Source: CBDCUW01 sp963734865 (GTDB lineage: Bacteria > Planctomycetota > Planctomycetia > Pirellulales > Pirellulaceae). Taken from it: a stretch of DNA of 64,000 nucleotides. The stretch covers positions 558,001 to 622,000 of the forward strand of contig CAVTIV010000005.1 of NCBI GenBank assembly GCA_963734865.1, read 5' to 3'. Of the stretch, positions 15,886 to 25,013 are shown piece after piece; position 1 is the first letter of the stretch, and the number at the start of each line of letters is the position of its first letter. Made by a program: the position numbers and the translations under genes. The notes below the pieces were generated by a model. The model had not been told where the DNA came from. It did not search any database and saw nothing but the letters and a program-made list of their open reading frames with translations.

Positions 15886-16833
15886 TCAGGCCGCCAGACG
15901 CGGTCTGGTTTGATTGCCTGGTCGCATCCGGAGGATCACCTCGTCGCTGCAGCATCGGGCCACTCGATCCGCGTGCAGTTGGTCAGCAATTTGGGCCGCC
16001 GAAAACGGGGCGAAGGCTTGACCGAACGATTCGGCGTATCGGGCCGGTCGCAGTGCATTGGACAGCAACGCCTGCGCAGCCGACCACAGCGATTGCGAAT
16101 CGCGACGATGGTGGAAATGTCCCCGAATCGCCCGCAAGCCTTTGCCGCGGCCAAACGTGGACGTTTCCCAGGGAAGCATCCCGGTGTCGCTGATCAGCGA
16201 ACAGTCGCTGGCGACCACATTCTGCCAGCCCGAGGTCTCGATCAGCTGACCATAGGCGTAGGATGCTTGTACGCTGCAGTCGCGTCCGTCGAAGGCGTCA
16301 CACAACGATCGAATCAATTCGCGGCGCCAAAACGATGCCTGCAGGTACGGGCCACCGCAGCGGGCGGCAACGCTGGGACTGACCTCGGTTCGCCCGTCCG
16401 CCAGCGGACGGCACAAGCGATCCCGGCCATCGGACCAACCCGCGGCAACGATCGTCTTGGTATGACCGCTACGGATGATGGGTGTGACGACCCCCACTTC
16501 ATGATGCTCGAACTTCTCCAGGGCATAATCGATCCATCCGGTCGTCGCACGGATGCCGTCGGCAAGGACATGGACAAATCGACCACGGGCCGAGTCGACA
16601 CCTGCCGAGATAAGATCGACCATCGAAGCGGAGCTCGTGGTGACGAATTGGACCTCGTCACAGAGCTCAAACGGGTCGTCATAGCTGCCATCATGCGCGA
16701 CCACGATCTCACCACCGGCCGGTTGGTTCTCCAGAACACTGACCAGCGTACTTTCAAACGCCGCCAGGTCGGACCCAATCGGTATGACGATCGACAATCG
16801 TGGAATCAGAGGAAACTTAGGCACCGATACCAT
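15886..16833 (-). CDS. glycosyltransferase family 2-like protein
   Basis: A 315-aa protein with a GT-A start 'RLSIVIPIGSDLAAFESTL' and 'EIVVAHDGSYDDP', which fit a GT2 nucleotide-sugar-binding fold. 'VHVLADGIRATTGW' lies where the DxD motif normally sits, but a canonical DxD is not obvious. There is no membrane segment. The substrate is unknown; surface polysaccharide synthesis is the usual role. The ATG at 16833 is preferred to an in-frame TTG six codons earlier. A long antisense frame (15826-16899) covers this gene and is taken as a shadow. Confidence 0.8.
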   Translation of the reverse strand: MVSVPKFPLIPRLSIVIPIGSDLAAFESTLVSVLENQPAGGEIVVAHDGSYDDPFELCDEVQFVTTSSASMVDLISAGVDSARGRFVHVLADGIRATTGWIDYALEKFEHHEVGVVTPIIRSGHTKTIVAAGWSDGRDRLCRPLADGRTEVSPSVAARCGGPYLQASFWRRELIRSLCDAFDGRDCSVQASYAYGQLIETSGWQNVVASDCSLISDTGMLPWETSTFGRGKGLRAIRGHFHHRRDSQSLWSAAQALLSNALRPARYAESFGQAFAPFSAAQIADQLHADRVARCCSDEVILRMRPGNQTRPRLAA

Positions 16834-17183
16834 CCCAGCAAGAAAGGTCAAAACGAGCAGTCAGGCCTCGAGTCATCACTCATCTCCCTCCATCGATGAC
16901 GATGAATATCGTCTGACCTACGTTTCGGAATAGCTGACCTGAAATGTTGAGTCGTTCGATACGCGACAATCGGAAACCCAGGAAGTTTGGCTAAACCCCC
17001 TACGAAGTGATTCGCTAATCGTCACAATTTGACATTCCTCTCGACTGCCTGACGTCGAGACGGCCGGGTTGTTTTGACGGCAATGGTCCACATTGCCGAC
17101 CAAACGGTATCATCGCGAAGCGATCAGCGACGATCAGCCAACCTTCCGTTTTCGCCACGCTTTCCACAAAGAATCCGCAATTC
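16834..17183. other. divergent intergenic region
   Basis: About 350 bp between the leftward glycosyltransferase and the rightward aldo/keto reductase. It must hold both promoters. A TTGACA occurs at about 17029 but has no acceptable -10 at the right distance. No RNA gene or repeat is seen. Confidence 0.45.
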
Positions 17184-18170
17184 ATGCAAACACGCGCACT
17201 CTCGTCCGGCGGTCCACGGGTATCCGAAATTGGCTTTGGCGGTTGGGCGATCGGCGGCCAATGGGGGGCACAGGATGACACCGACTCGGTAGCTGCCTTG
17301 CACGCCGCGATCGACGACGGAGTCAACTTGATTGACACGGCGGCTGGATATGGGGACGGTCATGGTGAGCGAATTGTCGGCAAAGTGATCAAGGATCGCA
17401 GCGAGCAGATCGTGATCGCGACCAAGACGCCTCCCGATGTCGGTCCCTGGCCACCGAGCCCGTACTGTCGATGGCAAGACCGGTATTCGGCCGCCTACCT
17501 GCGGGACAATGTCGAACAACGGTTACGGAATCTTGGTACCGAGCGGATCGATCTGCTGCAGTTGCACACCTGGACTCGGGCCTGGAATGATGATCCCCAA
17601 CCGCTGTTGGTGCTGCGGCAACTTCGGGATGAGGGAAAGATCGGTTTGATCGGTCTGAGCACGCCCGAACAGGATCAAGACTGTGTGGTTCAACTGATGC
17701 GTGACGGGCTGGTCGATGTGGTGCAGGTGATCTTTAACCTGTTTCAACAAGAGCCCGCCGCCCAATTGTTGCCCGTCGCTGCGGAAACTGGCACGGGCGT
17801 GATTGTCCGCGTCGCTCTGGAAGAGGGGCTGTTGACGGGCAAGTATCCCGCCAGCCACATCTTTCCGAAAAATGACTTTCGCAGTCATTACTTCGCCGGC
17901 GATCGGATGCAGCGGACGTCGGAGCGAGTGGAGCAGATTCGTGCTGACATTGAACAGTTTGGTTTGAGCGAACAGTATTCGCTGGCCGACGTGGCATTGA
18001 AGTTTGTGCTCGCGCGCTCCGAAGTCAGCACAGTCATTGTGGGAATGCGAAATGTGCGGCAAGTCGAACAGAACACGCGTACCGGCGATCTCCGCGATCT
18101 GCCCGAGCCATTGCTGGAACAGTTGAGGCGACATAATTGGCGTCGCGGCGTTTGGTACTCGGGAAAATAG
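17184..18170 (+). CDS. aldo/keto reductase
   Basis: A 328-aa NADPH-type oxidoreductase of the AKR superfamily (YhdN/YajO-like). The catalytic tetrad is visible: Asp51 and Tyr56 in 'LIDTAAGYGDG', Lys81 in 'VIATKTPP', His128 in 'LLQLHTW'. The barrel continues with 'GKIGLIGLSTPEQ' and the cofactor segment 'VIVGMRNVRQVEQN'. It is cytoplasmic and the substrate is unknown. It is followed 29 bp later by the inositol-monophosphatase-like gene, which suggests an operon of small-molecule enzymes. Confidence 0.93.
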   Translation: MQTRALSSGGPRVSEIGFGGWAIGGQWGAQDDTDSVAALHAAIDDGVNLIDTAAGYGDGHGERIVGKVIKDRSEQIVIATKTPPDVGPWPPSPYCRWQDRYSAAYLRDNVEQRLRNLGTERIDLLQLHTWTRAWNDDPQPLLVLRQLRDEGKIGLIGLSTPEQDQDCVVQLMRDGLVDVVQVIFNLFQQEPAAQLLPVAAETGTGVIVRVALEEGLLTGKYPASHIFPKNDFRSHYFAGDRMQRTSERVEQIRADIEQFGLSEQYSLADVALKFVLARSEVSTVIVGMRNVRQVEQNTRTGDLRDLPEPLLEQLRRHNWRRGVWYSGK

Positions 18171-18199
18171 TCACCCTCAGCAATAACGGTTGTTCCATC

Positions 18200-19084
18200 A
18201 TGCTCGACTCTCAATCACTTCTCGACACCACCACTGCCGCAGCACGGATCGGTGGCGAAATCCTGATGCGGTACTTTCGTGATGGCGTTTCGATACGTGA
18301 CAAGTCGGCCGATGGCGGAAAGACGTACGACCTGGTCAGCGACGCCGATATCGAAAGCGAGTTGGCGATCGCCAGTTTTCTGCGCCAAAGTCATCCCGGT
18401 CACGAGCTGCTGGGGGAAGAGTCACTTGCCGGCGGATCGACCGAAGCGGAGCACCTGTGGGTGATCGATCCGTTGGATGGGACCAACAATTTTGCTCATC
18501 AATTACCACACTTTGCCGTTTCGATTGCCTACTATCACCGAGGCCAGGCCGTGGTCGGCGCCGTTTTGAATCCCGCGCGAGACGAGTTATACACGGCGGT
18601 TCGCGGTGAGGGTGCCTTTCGCGACGGGACACGGGTCCATGTCAGCGCGGAACAAACGCTGGCAAAAACATTGATCGGGTGCGGGTTCTACTATGACCGC
18701 GGCAACATGATGCGCAGCACGTTGGCGGCGATCGAGGAGTTCTTTGGCTGCGAGATCCATGGAATCCGTCGCTTCGGCACCGCCGCCCTCGATCTGTGTC
18801 AGGTCGGTTGTGGGCAATTCGGTGGCTACTTCGAATATCAGCTCTCGGCTTGGGACTTTGCCGCCGGCCGACTTTTTGTCGAGGAAGCCGGTGGTCGAGT
18901 GACCGATGGAAAAGGGGACTCGCTGCCACTGGAGATGACAAGTATCGTGGCCAGCAACGGAAAGCTGCACGACGTGATGATCGACATCACGTCGCGGCAC
19001 CATCCGTGCGAAGCCGTGGATGACAAGGCGTGCGAAGCCGTGGATGACAAGGCGTGCGAAGCCGTGGATGACAAGGCGCGATGA
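18200..19084 (+). CDS. inositol monophosphatase/histidinol-phosphatase family protein
   Basis: A 294-aa Mg2+-dependent phosphatase of the IMPase superfamily. Metal ligands are visible in 'LLGEES' (Glu73-Glu74), 'DPLDGTNNF' (Asp90, Asp93) and 'SAWDFAAG' (Asp219). The natural substrate could be inositol-1-phosphate, histidinol phosphate or another sugar phosphate; the motifs do not decide. The last 25 residues are an in-frame tandem repeat of the 8-mer CEAVDDKA that runs to the stop codon and lies outside the catalytic fold. The ATG at 18200 gives the family start. Confidence 0.92.
   Translation: MLDSQSLLDTTTAAARIGGEILMRYFRDGVSIRDKSADGGKTYDLVSDADIESELAIASFLRQSHPGHELLGEESLAGGSTEAEHLWVIDPLDGTNNFAHQLPHFAVSIAYYHRGQAVVGAVLNPARDELYTAVRGEGAFRDGTRVHVSAEQTLAKTLIGCGFYYDRGNMMRSTLAAIEEFFGCEIHGIRRFGTAALDLCQVGCGQFGGYFEYQLSAWDFAAGRLFVEEAGGRVTDGKGDSLPLEMTSIVASNGKLHDVMIDITSRHHPCEAVDDKACEAVDDKACEAVDDKAR
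19007..19078 (+). repeat. 3 x 24-bp in-frame tandem repeat
   Basis: Three exact 24-bp units (19007-19030, 19031-19054, 19055-19078), each starting TGCGAAGCC. Each encodes CEAVDDKA at the extreme C-terminus of the phosphatase. The unit length is a multiple of three, so copy-number change would not shift the frame. Confidence 0.97.
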
Positions 19085-19092
19085 TGCATTGC

Positions 19093-19129
19093 AAACGGCC
19101 GGTGTGTCGGTGACACACTGGCCGTTTTT
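19093..19129 (+). terminator. intrinsic terminator between convergent genes
   Basis: A 16-bp stem with one G-U pair: AAACGGCCGGTGTGTC at 19093-19108, GGT loop, GACACACTGGCCGTTT at 19112-19127, continuing to a five-T run. It ends the phosphatase transcript and may also stop the leftward EF-G transcript, whose side has a short T-tract. Confidence 0.9.
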
Positions 19130-19159
19130 GAATTCGGAGCACGGCAGGAATCGGGAGGC

Positions 19160-21252
19160 TTATTTTGCCCCTACCAACTGTTGCCGCTTCTTCTCTTCGA
19201 TGATCTCTTCCTGGATGTTCGAGGGCACTTGGCGATAGACTGCCAATTCCATCGTGAACGTCCCCTGCCCTTGCGTCATGCTTCGCAGGTCGGTCGCGTA
19301 GCCGAACGTTTCTGCCAGCGGTACCTCGGCCTTGATGATGCTGTTGCCTTCGACGATATCGTTGCTGGTCATGATCCCACGGCGTTTGATCACGTCGCCG
19401 ACGACGGTCCCCTGGAAGGTTTCGGGGCACTCGATTTCGACGTTCATGATCGGTTCGAGCAGTTTCGGTCCGGCCTGTTTGAAGTATTCGCGGAAGCAAC
19501 CTTGGGCGCAGATGTAGAACGCCTTTTCCGACGAGTCGACATCGTGATAGCTTCCGTCATCGAGGTCGATTCGCGTCCCCACGACTGGGTATTCGGCGAC
19601 CGGACCCTTGCCCAGGATATCGCGAAAACCCTTCTCGATCGCCGGGATGTACTGCTTGGGGATGCGACCACCGACGACGTGATCCTCGAACATCAAAGTT
19701 CTCTTCGCTGAATCCGAGTCGATCGGGCCCAACTTGCCGACGATGTGAGCGTATTGACCGCTACCACCGCTCTGCTTCTTGTGCTTGTAAGTTGAACTCA
19801 ACCGTTTTCGTTGGGCTCTCGCGGTAGCTGACCTTCGGCGCACCGACTTCGATTTCGACGCCATATTCGCGACGGATTCGTTCGATGTAAACCTCCAGGT
19901 GCAATTCACCCATGCCGCTGATCAGAATCTCGTTCGTCTCATCGTCGGTAAAGACCTTGAACGTCGGATCTTCTTTGCGGAATCGCTGCAACGCTTTGCT
20001 CATTTTGTCGCCGTCGCTTCGGACGTGCGGGCTGACCGCGATCTTGATCACCGGTTCGGGCACGAACATCGACTCGAGCGTGCAGAAGTCACGCTCGGCG
20101 GCGTAGGTATCACCGCTGGCCGAATCGATCCCCATCACGGCGATGATGTCGCCCGCGGTGGCGGTGTCGATTTCTTCTCGCTTGTCGCTGTGCATTCGCA
20201 CGATCCGGCTGAATCGCTCTTTCCGCCCCGTGCGTTGATTGACGTACGTTTCACCTTTGGCGATCGTGCCCTGGTAAATGCGCATGAACGTCAACTGGCC
20301 GAATTGGTCGTCGACAATCTTGAAGGCCATTCCCACAAACGGCCTTGTGGGATCGGGTTTCAAGTCAATCTTCTTGGTTTCGTCCTTGGGGTCGGTTCCC
20401 TTGATTTCCCGATCAAGAGGGCTCGGTAGGTAGCGGATCACGGCGTCCAGCAGCGGTTGCACGCCCTTGTTCTTGAACGCGGTGCCCATGTAGACCGGCG
20501 TGGCACCACCCAGGACAGCGTCCCGCGTGACCTTGTAGATCAGCTCTTTGGGGACCTCTTCCTCGCTCAGCAGCAACTCCATCATTTCGTCGCTGTACAT
20601 CGACAGCGCTTCGAGCATGTTCATGCGAGCCGCTTCGGCTTCGTCCTTCAGGTCCGCGGGAATCGGACCTTCGATGACTTCTTCGCCTTCGTTTCCGGCG
20701 TGGGTCAGCGATACCATTTCGATCAGGTCGACAACGCCCTTGAAGTTTTCTTCGGCGCCGATCGGGGTACTGCATCAAGAACGCTTCGGCGCCCAGCTTT
20801 TCACGCAGCTGTTCGACGACCCGAAACGGATTCGCGCCGGTGCGGTCCATCTTGTTGATGAACGCAATGCGAGGAATCTGGTAACGCTTCATCTGGCGGT
20901 CGACCGTGATCGACTGACTTTGAACGCCGCCGACGCTGCACAGTACCAGCACGGCGCCGTCGAGGACGCGCAGCGATCGCTCCACTTCGACAGTAAAGTC
21001 GACGTGGCCGGGCGTATCGATCAGGTTGATCTGGTGTCCCTTGTATTGGACGCTGGTTGCGGCGCTGGTGATCGTAATCCCACGCTCACGCTCCAGTTCC
21101 ATATGGTCCATCGTGGCGCCATCGCCGTCACCGCGGACCTCTTCGATCTTGTGAATCCGTCCGGTGTAAAACAGAATCCGCTCGCTCAGGGTGGTTTTCC
21201 CCGAATCGATATGGGCACTAATCCCGATGTTTCTCAGTTTCTCCAGACTCAT
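19160..21252 (-). pseudogene. fusA: elongation factor G (spdEFG1/mitochondrial-like), reading frame interrupted twice
   Basis: All EF-G domains are present in order but in three frames. The segments are an N-terminal GTPase (MSLEKLRNIGISAHIDSGKT, 'DTPGHVDFTVEVERSL', 'FINKMDRTGANP'), the middle domains ('LISGMGELHLEVYIERIRREYG'), and the C-terminal part ('YKHKKQSGGSGQYAHI' to 'QQLVGAK'). One extra base in the G4 run at 20764-20767 and one in the AA at 19789-19790 break the frame. Removing both gives an intact 696-aa protein of normal length. The sequence resembles the mitochondrial EFG1-like form used by planctomycetes for translocation. AGGTGA stands 7 nt before the ATG at 21252. Good conservation outside the two sites argues for sequence error over decay. 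Confidence 0.85.
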
Positions 21253-22039
21253 AACTTTCACCTAAACAGTACTGGCAACCTCATGCACTCCCTGGGACGC
21301 GAAGAACGCTCGCGTCAGTAGTTGAAACGCCGGGGAGAGGCGTGGTTGTTCGTCTCCGTGTTTTCGCTTCCCGATGGGGGGCAGTTGGATGTGGGGGGAA
21401 ATGGTTTCTGCTCGATTGCAGATCGGACCGGTATGTGTGAGATCCGATACAGCAAACTCTTGGTTGGGCACCAGCGTGATTGCGGCCGCTCTCACTGGCC
21501 GTGTCTCCATGGACACTGGCCTGTCCCCATGGACACTGGCCTGTCCCCATGGAAAGGGGCAATCAGCTCGTTCGACTGGTCAACTCGTTCGACGGAGTTG
21601 GGGCCAGTTCAGCATTGGGTGCGGAGCGATGGCAGACTTTCTCGTCAATCCTTTCAGACACTGTCAAAAAGTCTAGGTTCCGTGACAGGTCACGGAGTGC
21701 CAAAAAACCATTCGACTGAATTCGATGCTGGGATCGATCTTCAACCGAAGAGTTCAAAACACGACTATCTCCCCCACCCAGAGGAACAGTTAGGAAATAT
21801 GGCAAAGGTTTGTCGTCAGCGAAAGGGCAAATCTTGGTCCAATTCCCCTTGCGAGCCTCTTTCTGGGCCGACATACTTGGATCCCGCGTCGAATGCTCCC
21901 CACTTTTTTAGGTTTCGGTGAAGCAAACGTTGCGATTTTTCCCTTCGGCGAGTCAACATCCCCCCCTTGGTGCCCTCAGCGGTGGCCCGGATGCGTGTTG
22001 TTGGCCGTTTAGACCGTTCGCCTCGAAAAAGAGCCCAAT
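21253..22039. other. intergenic region between EF-G and S18
   Basis: 787 bp with no credible gene. It holds the tandem repeat at 21507-21553 and a 7-bp inverted repeat at 21680-21695 (CCGTGAC-AG-GTCACGG), which could be an operator or a small hairpin. The promoters of the divergent EF-G and S18 genes must lie here. The short frames present have no recognisable motif. Confidence 0.5.
21507..21553. repeat. 20-bp tandem repeat, 2.4 copies
   Basis: Two exact units of CCATGGACACTGGCCTGTCC (21507-21526 and 21527-21546) plus a partial third copy (CCATGGA). Each unit contains the palindrome CCATGG. It is non-coding. Confidence 0.9.
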
Positions 22040-22318
22040 ATGCCTCCTCGTCCCATGAGTACTCGTAGCCGTGCCCGCAAGCGATCGCGGGTCCGTTCGC
22101 GCACGAGGAAGAAGGATCCGATTTTTGTCGATGGCCATCGTCCGCGACCGATGTACGTCGATTACAAAGATGTCGAACTGTTGAAGAAGATGGTCAACCG
22201 TCAGGGTCGGATTGTTGGCCGCCGCAAGAGCGGCTGTACCGCTGCCAGTCAGCACGCGGTCGCAGCGGCCGTCAAACGTGCCCGGTTCATGGGCCTGATG
22301 CCCTTCGTCGGCGAATAG
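22040..22318 (+). CDS. rpsR: 30S ribosomal protein S18
   Basis: A 92-aa S18 of the small ribosomal subunit. It has a basic N-terminus (MPPRPMSTRSRARKRSRVRS) and the S18 core 'DYKDVELLKKMVNRQGRIV', 'GRRKSGCTAASQHAVAAAVK', 'RARFMGLMPFV'. The protein binds S6 and 16S rRNA. Here it stands alone rather than in the usual rpsF-ssb-rpsR-rplI cluster. A start at the second ATG (MSTRSR) is also possible. Confidence 0.95.
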   Translation: MPPRPMSTRSRARKRSRVRSRTRKKDPIFVDGHRPRPMYVDYKDVELLKKMVNRQGRIVGRRKSGCTAASQHAVAAAVKRARFMGLMPFVGE

Positions 22319-22393
22319 ACCGCTTTTCGGAGATAATTCGCTCGGCGCGGAAGACCGTTGGGAGCAATTGCAGGACAGGGTTCCAGCCGACTG

Positions 22394-22813
22394 ATGACGT
22401 TTTCGACCACCCGCCGCGTCGAGTTTCGCGATACTGATGCGGCAGGAATTGTCCATTTTTCGGCGTTTTTCCCGATGATGGAAGCGGCCGAGCACGAGAT
22501 GTTGCGATCCCTGGGGATTCCCGTCTTGCCGCAATCGACCGGCGGCGGTGATCCGCCGCTGACATGGCCCCGGGTGGCGGCTTCCTGCCATTACCTGGCC
22601 GCCGCCCGATTTGAGGACCAATTGCGAATCACGGTTCGCGTGGCGAAAATCGGTACCAGCAGTGTTGAGTACGAGTTTCGTTTTTGGCGGGACGATCAGG
22701 GGATTGCCGAGGGGCGGGTGACGGTGGTTTGTTGCCGGCTGGGGACCGCTGGGGGGCTAGAAAAAGAGCCGATTCCCCAGTCGATCCGAGAGCGGTTGGC
22801 GAAATATCAGTGA
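22394..22813 (+). CDS. acyl-CoA thioesterase, YbgC/4HBT family
   Basis: A 139-aa hot-dog-fold thioesterase with the family signature 'EFRDTDAAGIVHFSAFF', whose Asp is catalytic, followed by 'VAASCHYLAAARFEDQL' and 'IAEGRVTVVCCRL'. It is expected to hydrolyse short or medium acyl-CoA or 4-hydroxybenzoyl-CoA-like thioesters in the cytoplasm. The ATG at 22394 is used because the frame's earlier TTG adds 12 non-family residues. It lies 75 bp after rpsR on the same strand. Confidence 0.9.
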   Translation: MTFSTTRRVEFRDTDAAGIVHFSAFFPMMEAAEHEMLRSLGIPVLPQSTGGGDPPLTWPRVAASCHYLAAARFEDQLRITVRVAKIGTSSVEYEFRFWRDDQGIAEGRVTVVCCRLGTAGGLEKEPIPQSIRERLAKYQ

Positions 22814-23053
22814 TGGCAAACCATTCCGGCTCTGCTTGCGTAGCATCACCGTCGTGTCTCTCTCTGCCATCGGAGATAGATTTTCGAGCTGGGACGATGG
22901 ACCGGTTCGTTCGATCCGCGACTCGTTCGGGCAACCATTTCTGATCCGTTGCAACTGATCCGTTGCAGCCGATGGAGGATTGTCCGCTCGCCAAATCGAC
23001 GCGACGTTCCCTCTCCTCTGACTCCCTTCAATTGATACGTTCAGGTTGCACGA

Positions 23054-24840
23054 ATGACGTCGAGCCTTGCAGAGTTAATGGCCGGATCGGGTGGATTGGC
23101 TTGTCCCGCGATCATCGAGTCCGCAATGATTCATCCGGGGCTGATCGTCGGCCAGGTGATGAAATGGCTACCGAGCTGGCTGACGCCGATCTGGGTGATC
23201 GCCGTGGGTCTTGCGTTGGGTGCGCTGGTTTCGCTGGGCGTCTATGCGCTGCTCGCGGTTTTGTCCTTCATTCCTGGCATCGGTAACCTTCCCGACTCGC
23301 CCAAACGGGGCGTGATCGCATCGCTTACCGTGGGCGGCATTTTGGCGGCAGTTCTTTGTGCTCTGTACGTGCCGCAGGGTGGCGAGTATGTCGAGTTGTT
23401 GGTCTTGCCTTTGATTTGTTTGGGATTGGTGCTCGGTTTTGGTTTGGTCTATGGCGCGTGGAATCGAACGCGGAGCGAATGGGGCACGATTCTGACCGAG
23501 GGTGTTGTGCCCTATTTGTTGTCGGTCGCGGGGATTTTTGCGTTGATCGGATTCGCCGCAACGCCGCTGGTCAGCAACCCGATGGATTTCATCGATTCGA
23601 TTCCCGCGGTCAACCTGGTAGGCGATGGCACGGTGCGAATTCCTGTCGTTGTCCCTCCAGTCGGGGCGGATGAGACGATTTTTCATCCGGCCGAAATTGA
23701 GTACAACCTGCGCAACATGGCGGAGTTAACGATCGAAAGTGACAAGACCATCCTGCTTGCCGATGCGGCTGATCCGACGGGTTTTTCACGTTCTCCCTTT
23801 CGCGTCAATGCGAGCGAGGAGTTGAATTATCGATACGAGGATCGGGACACGCCTCCGATTCCTGGCGACCCATCTCGACTGCATATCCAAAACCGCGAGA
23901 TCGATCCGGCGCACGTGTTATTCACGTTCCGGAACCTGCCCTTGGTCCCACAGGCTTCCTCGATTGTGGGCATCGCGGTGTTCTTCTTTCTGACGATGAC
24001 GGGGCTGGTTGCCTTTCGCCAGGCGGCGCCGCGAGTTTGGGCGCTGGCGTTGTCGACGGCGAAGAATGAGATGGCTCAGCCGCTGTACCTGCTGCTGCTG
24101 GCAATTGGAATCTTTTGTGTCTTGTTCTTTGGGATCTATCCGTTCAACACGCTTGGCGATGACATCCGTTTCTTGCGGGACAGCGGTGTCACGCTGATCA
24201 TGTTCCTGGGGATGGTTCAGGCCGTCTGGAGTGCGGGAACGAGTGTCAGCGATGAGATTGAGGGTCGCACCGCGCTGACCGTTCTTAGCAAGCCGGTCAG
24301 CCGTCGGTCGTTTATCTTGGGGAAATACGCCGGGATCATGCTTTCGGTGTTGGTGCTGTTCGTGATTGTCTCGGCCGTGCTGCTGATTGTGATCAGTTAC
24401 AAACCGATCTATGACGCACGAGAAACGAGCCGGGCGCGACGACCTGGCAGATGAGCCACGAGGAAGTGATGACGACGATTCCCGTTCTGGGGTTATATTT
24501 CATGCAGACGATGGCCATCGGCGCGATCGCCGTGGCGCTGGCCACCCGTTTGCCGCTGCTGGCCAATCTGATCACCTGTTTCGTCGTCTATTTGATCGGA
24601 AACCTTACCTCGCCTCTGGTCGCCTCGACCGGTGGAAATAACGAGCTGGTCGGATTTGTGGGCAAATTGATTGCCGTCGTGGTGCCCAACTTGAACGTTT
24701 ACAACGTGCAATCGGCCGTGGATGCCGGAAATCCGATCCCAGCGATCTACTTGGCCGGTGCTTTCAATTATCTTGTATGTTTCGCGATCGCCATCTGGAT
24801 GCTCGCGATGCTACTTTTTGAGGACCGAGACTTGGCCTAA
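23054..24840 (+). pseudogene. ABC-2 type transporter permease, one frameshift
   Basis: A polytopic membrane protein whose frame is broken near residue 456. The first part has three or four helices, a periplasmic domain (about 190-290), and further helices with 'SVSDEIEGRTALTVLSKPVSR', the region typical of ABC-2/NosY-like permeases. The second part (from about 24426) continues with 'SHEEVMTTIPVLGLYFMQTM' and two more helices. Adding one A to the run at 24423-24425 rejoins them as a 595-aa protein. No ATPase with intact motifs sits beside it; the next gene is an ATPase-like protein lacking catalytic residues. The single indel in a homopolymer is more likely an error than decay. Confidence 0.75.
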
Positions 24841-25013
24841 GCACGACGGATCGCGGTGCGTTTGTCAGAGCTGGGAGAGAGGTTGGGATACGGCGTGGAA
24901 GCCTGAAATGCGACAGCAGGTCTGCATCCCAGCCCGAGCTCCATCTGTGGCGGAAAACTGTTCGAGCCGAGTCTTAGTCTGCCCCCTTTCAACACATCTG
25001 GGAGCCGACGAGG

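Noticed and set aside
15826..16899. A 357-codon rightward open frame antisense to the glycosyltransferase
   Set aside because: Its product is Arg/Gly-rich with no motif, and the opposite strand encodes a clear GT-A fold. Long antisense frames are common in this GC-rich codon usage.
19785..20770. Programmed ribosomal frameshifting in EF-G
   Set aside because: Neither site has a slippery heptamer followed by a convincing pseudoknot. Both are simple one-base gains, and similar indels occur in unrelated genes of the window.
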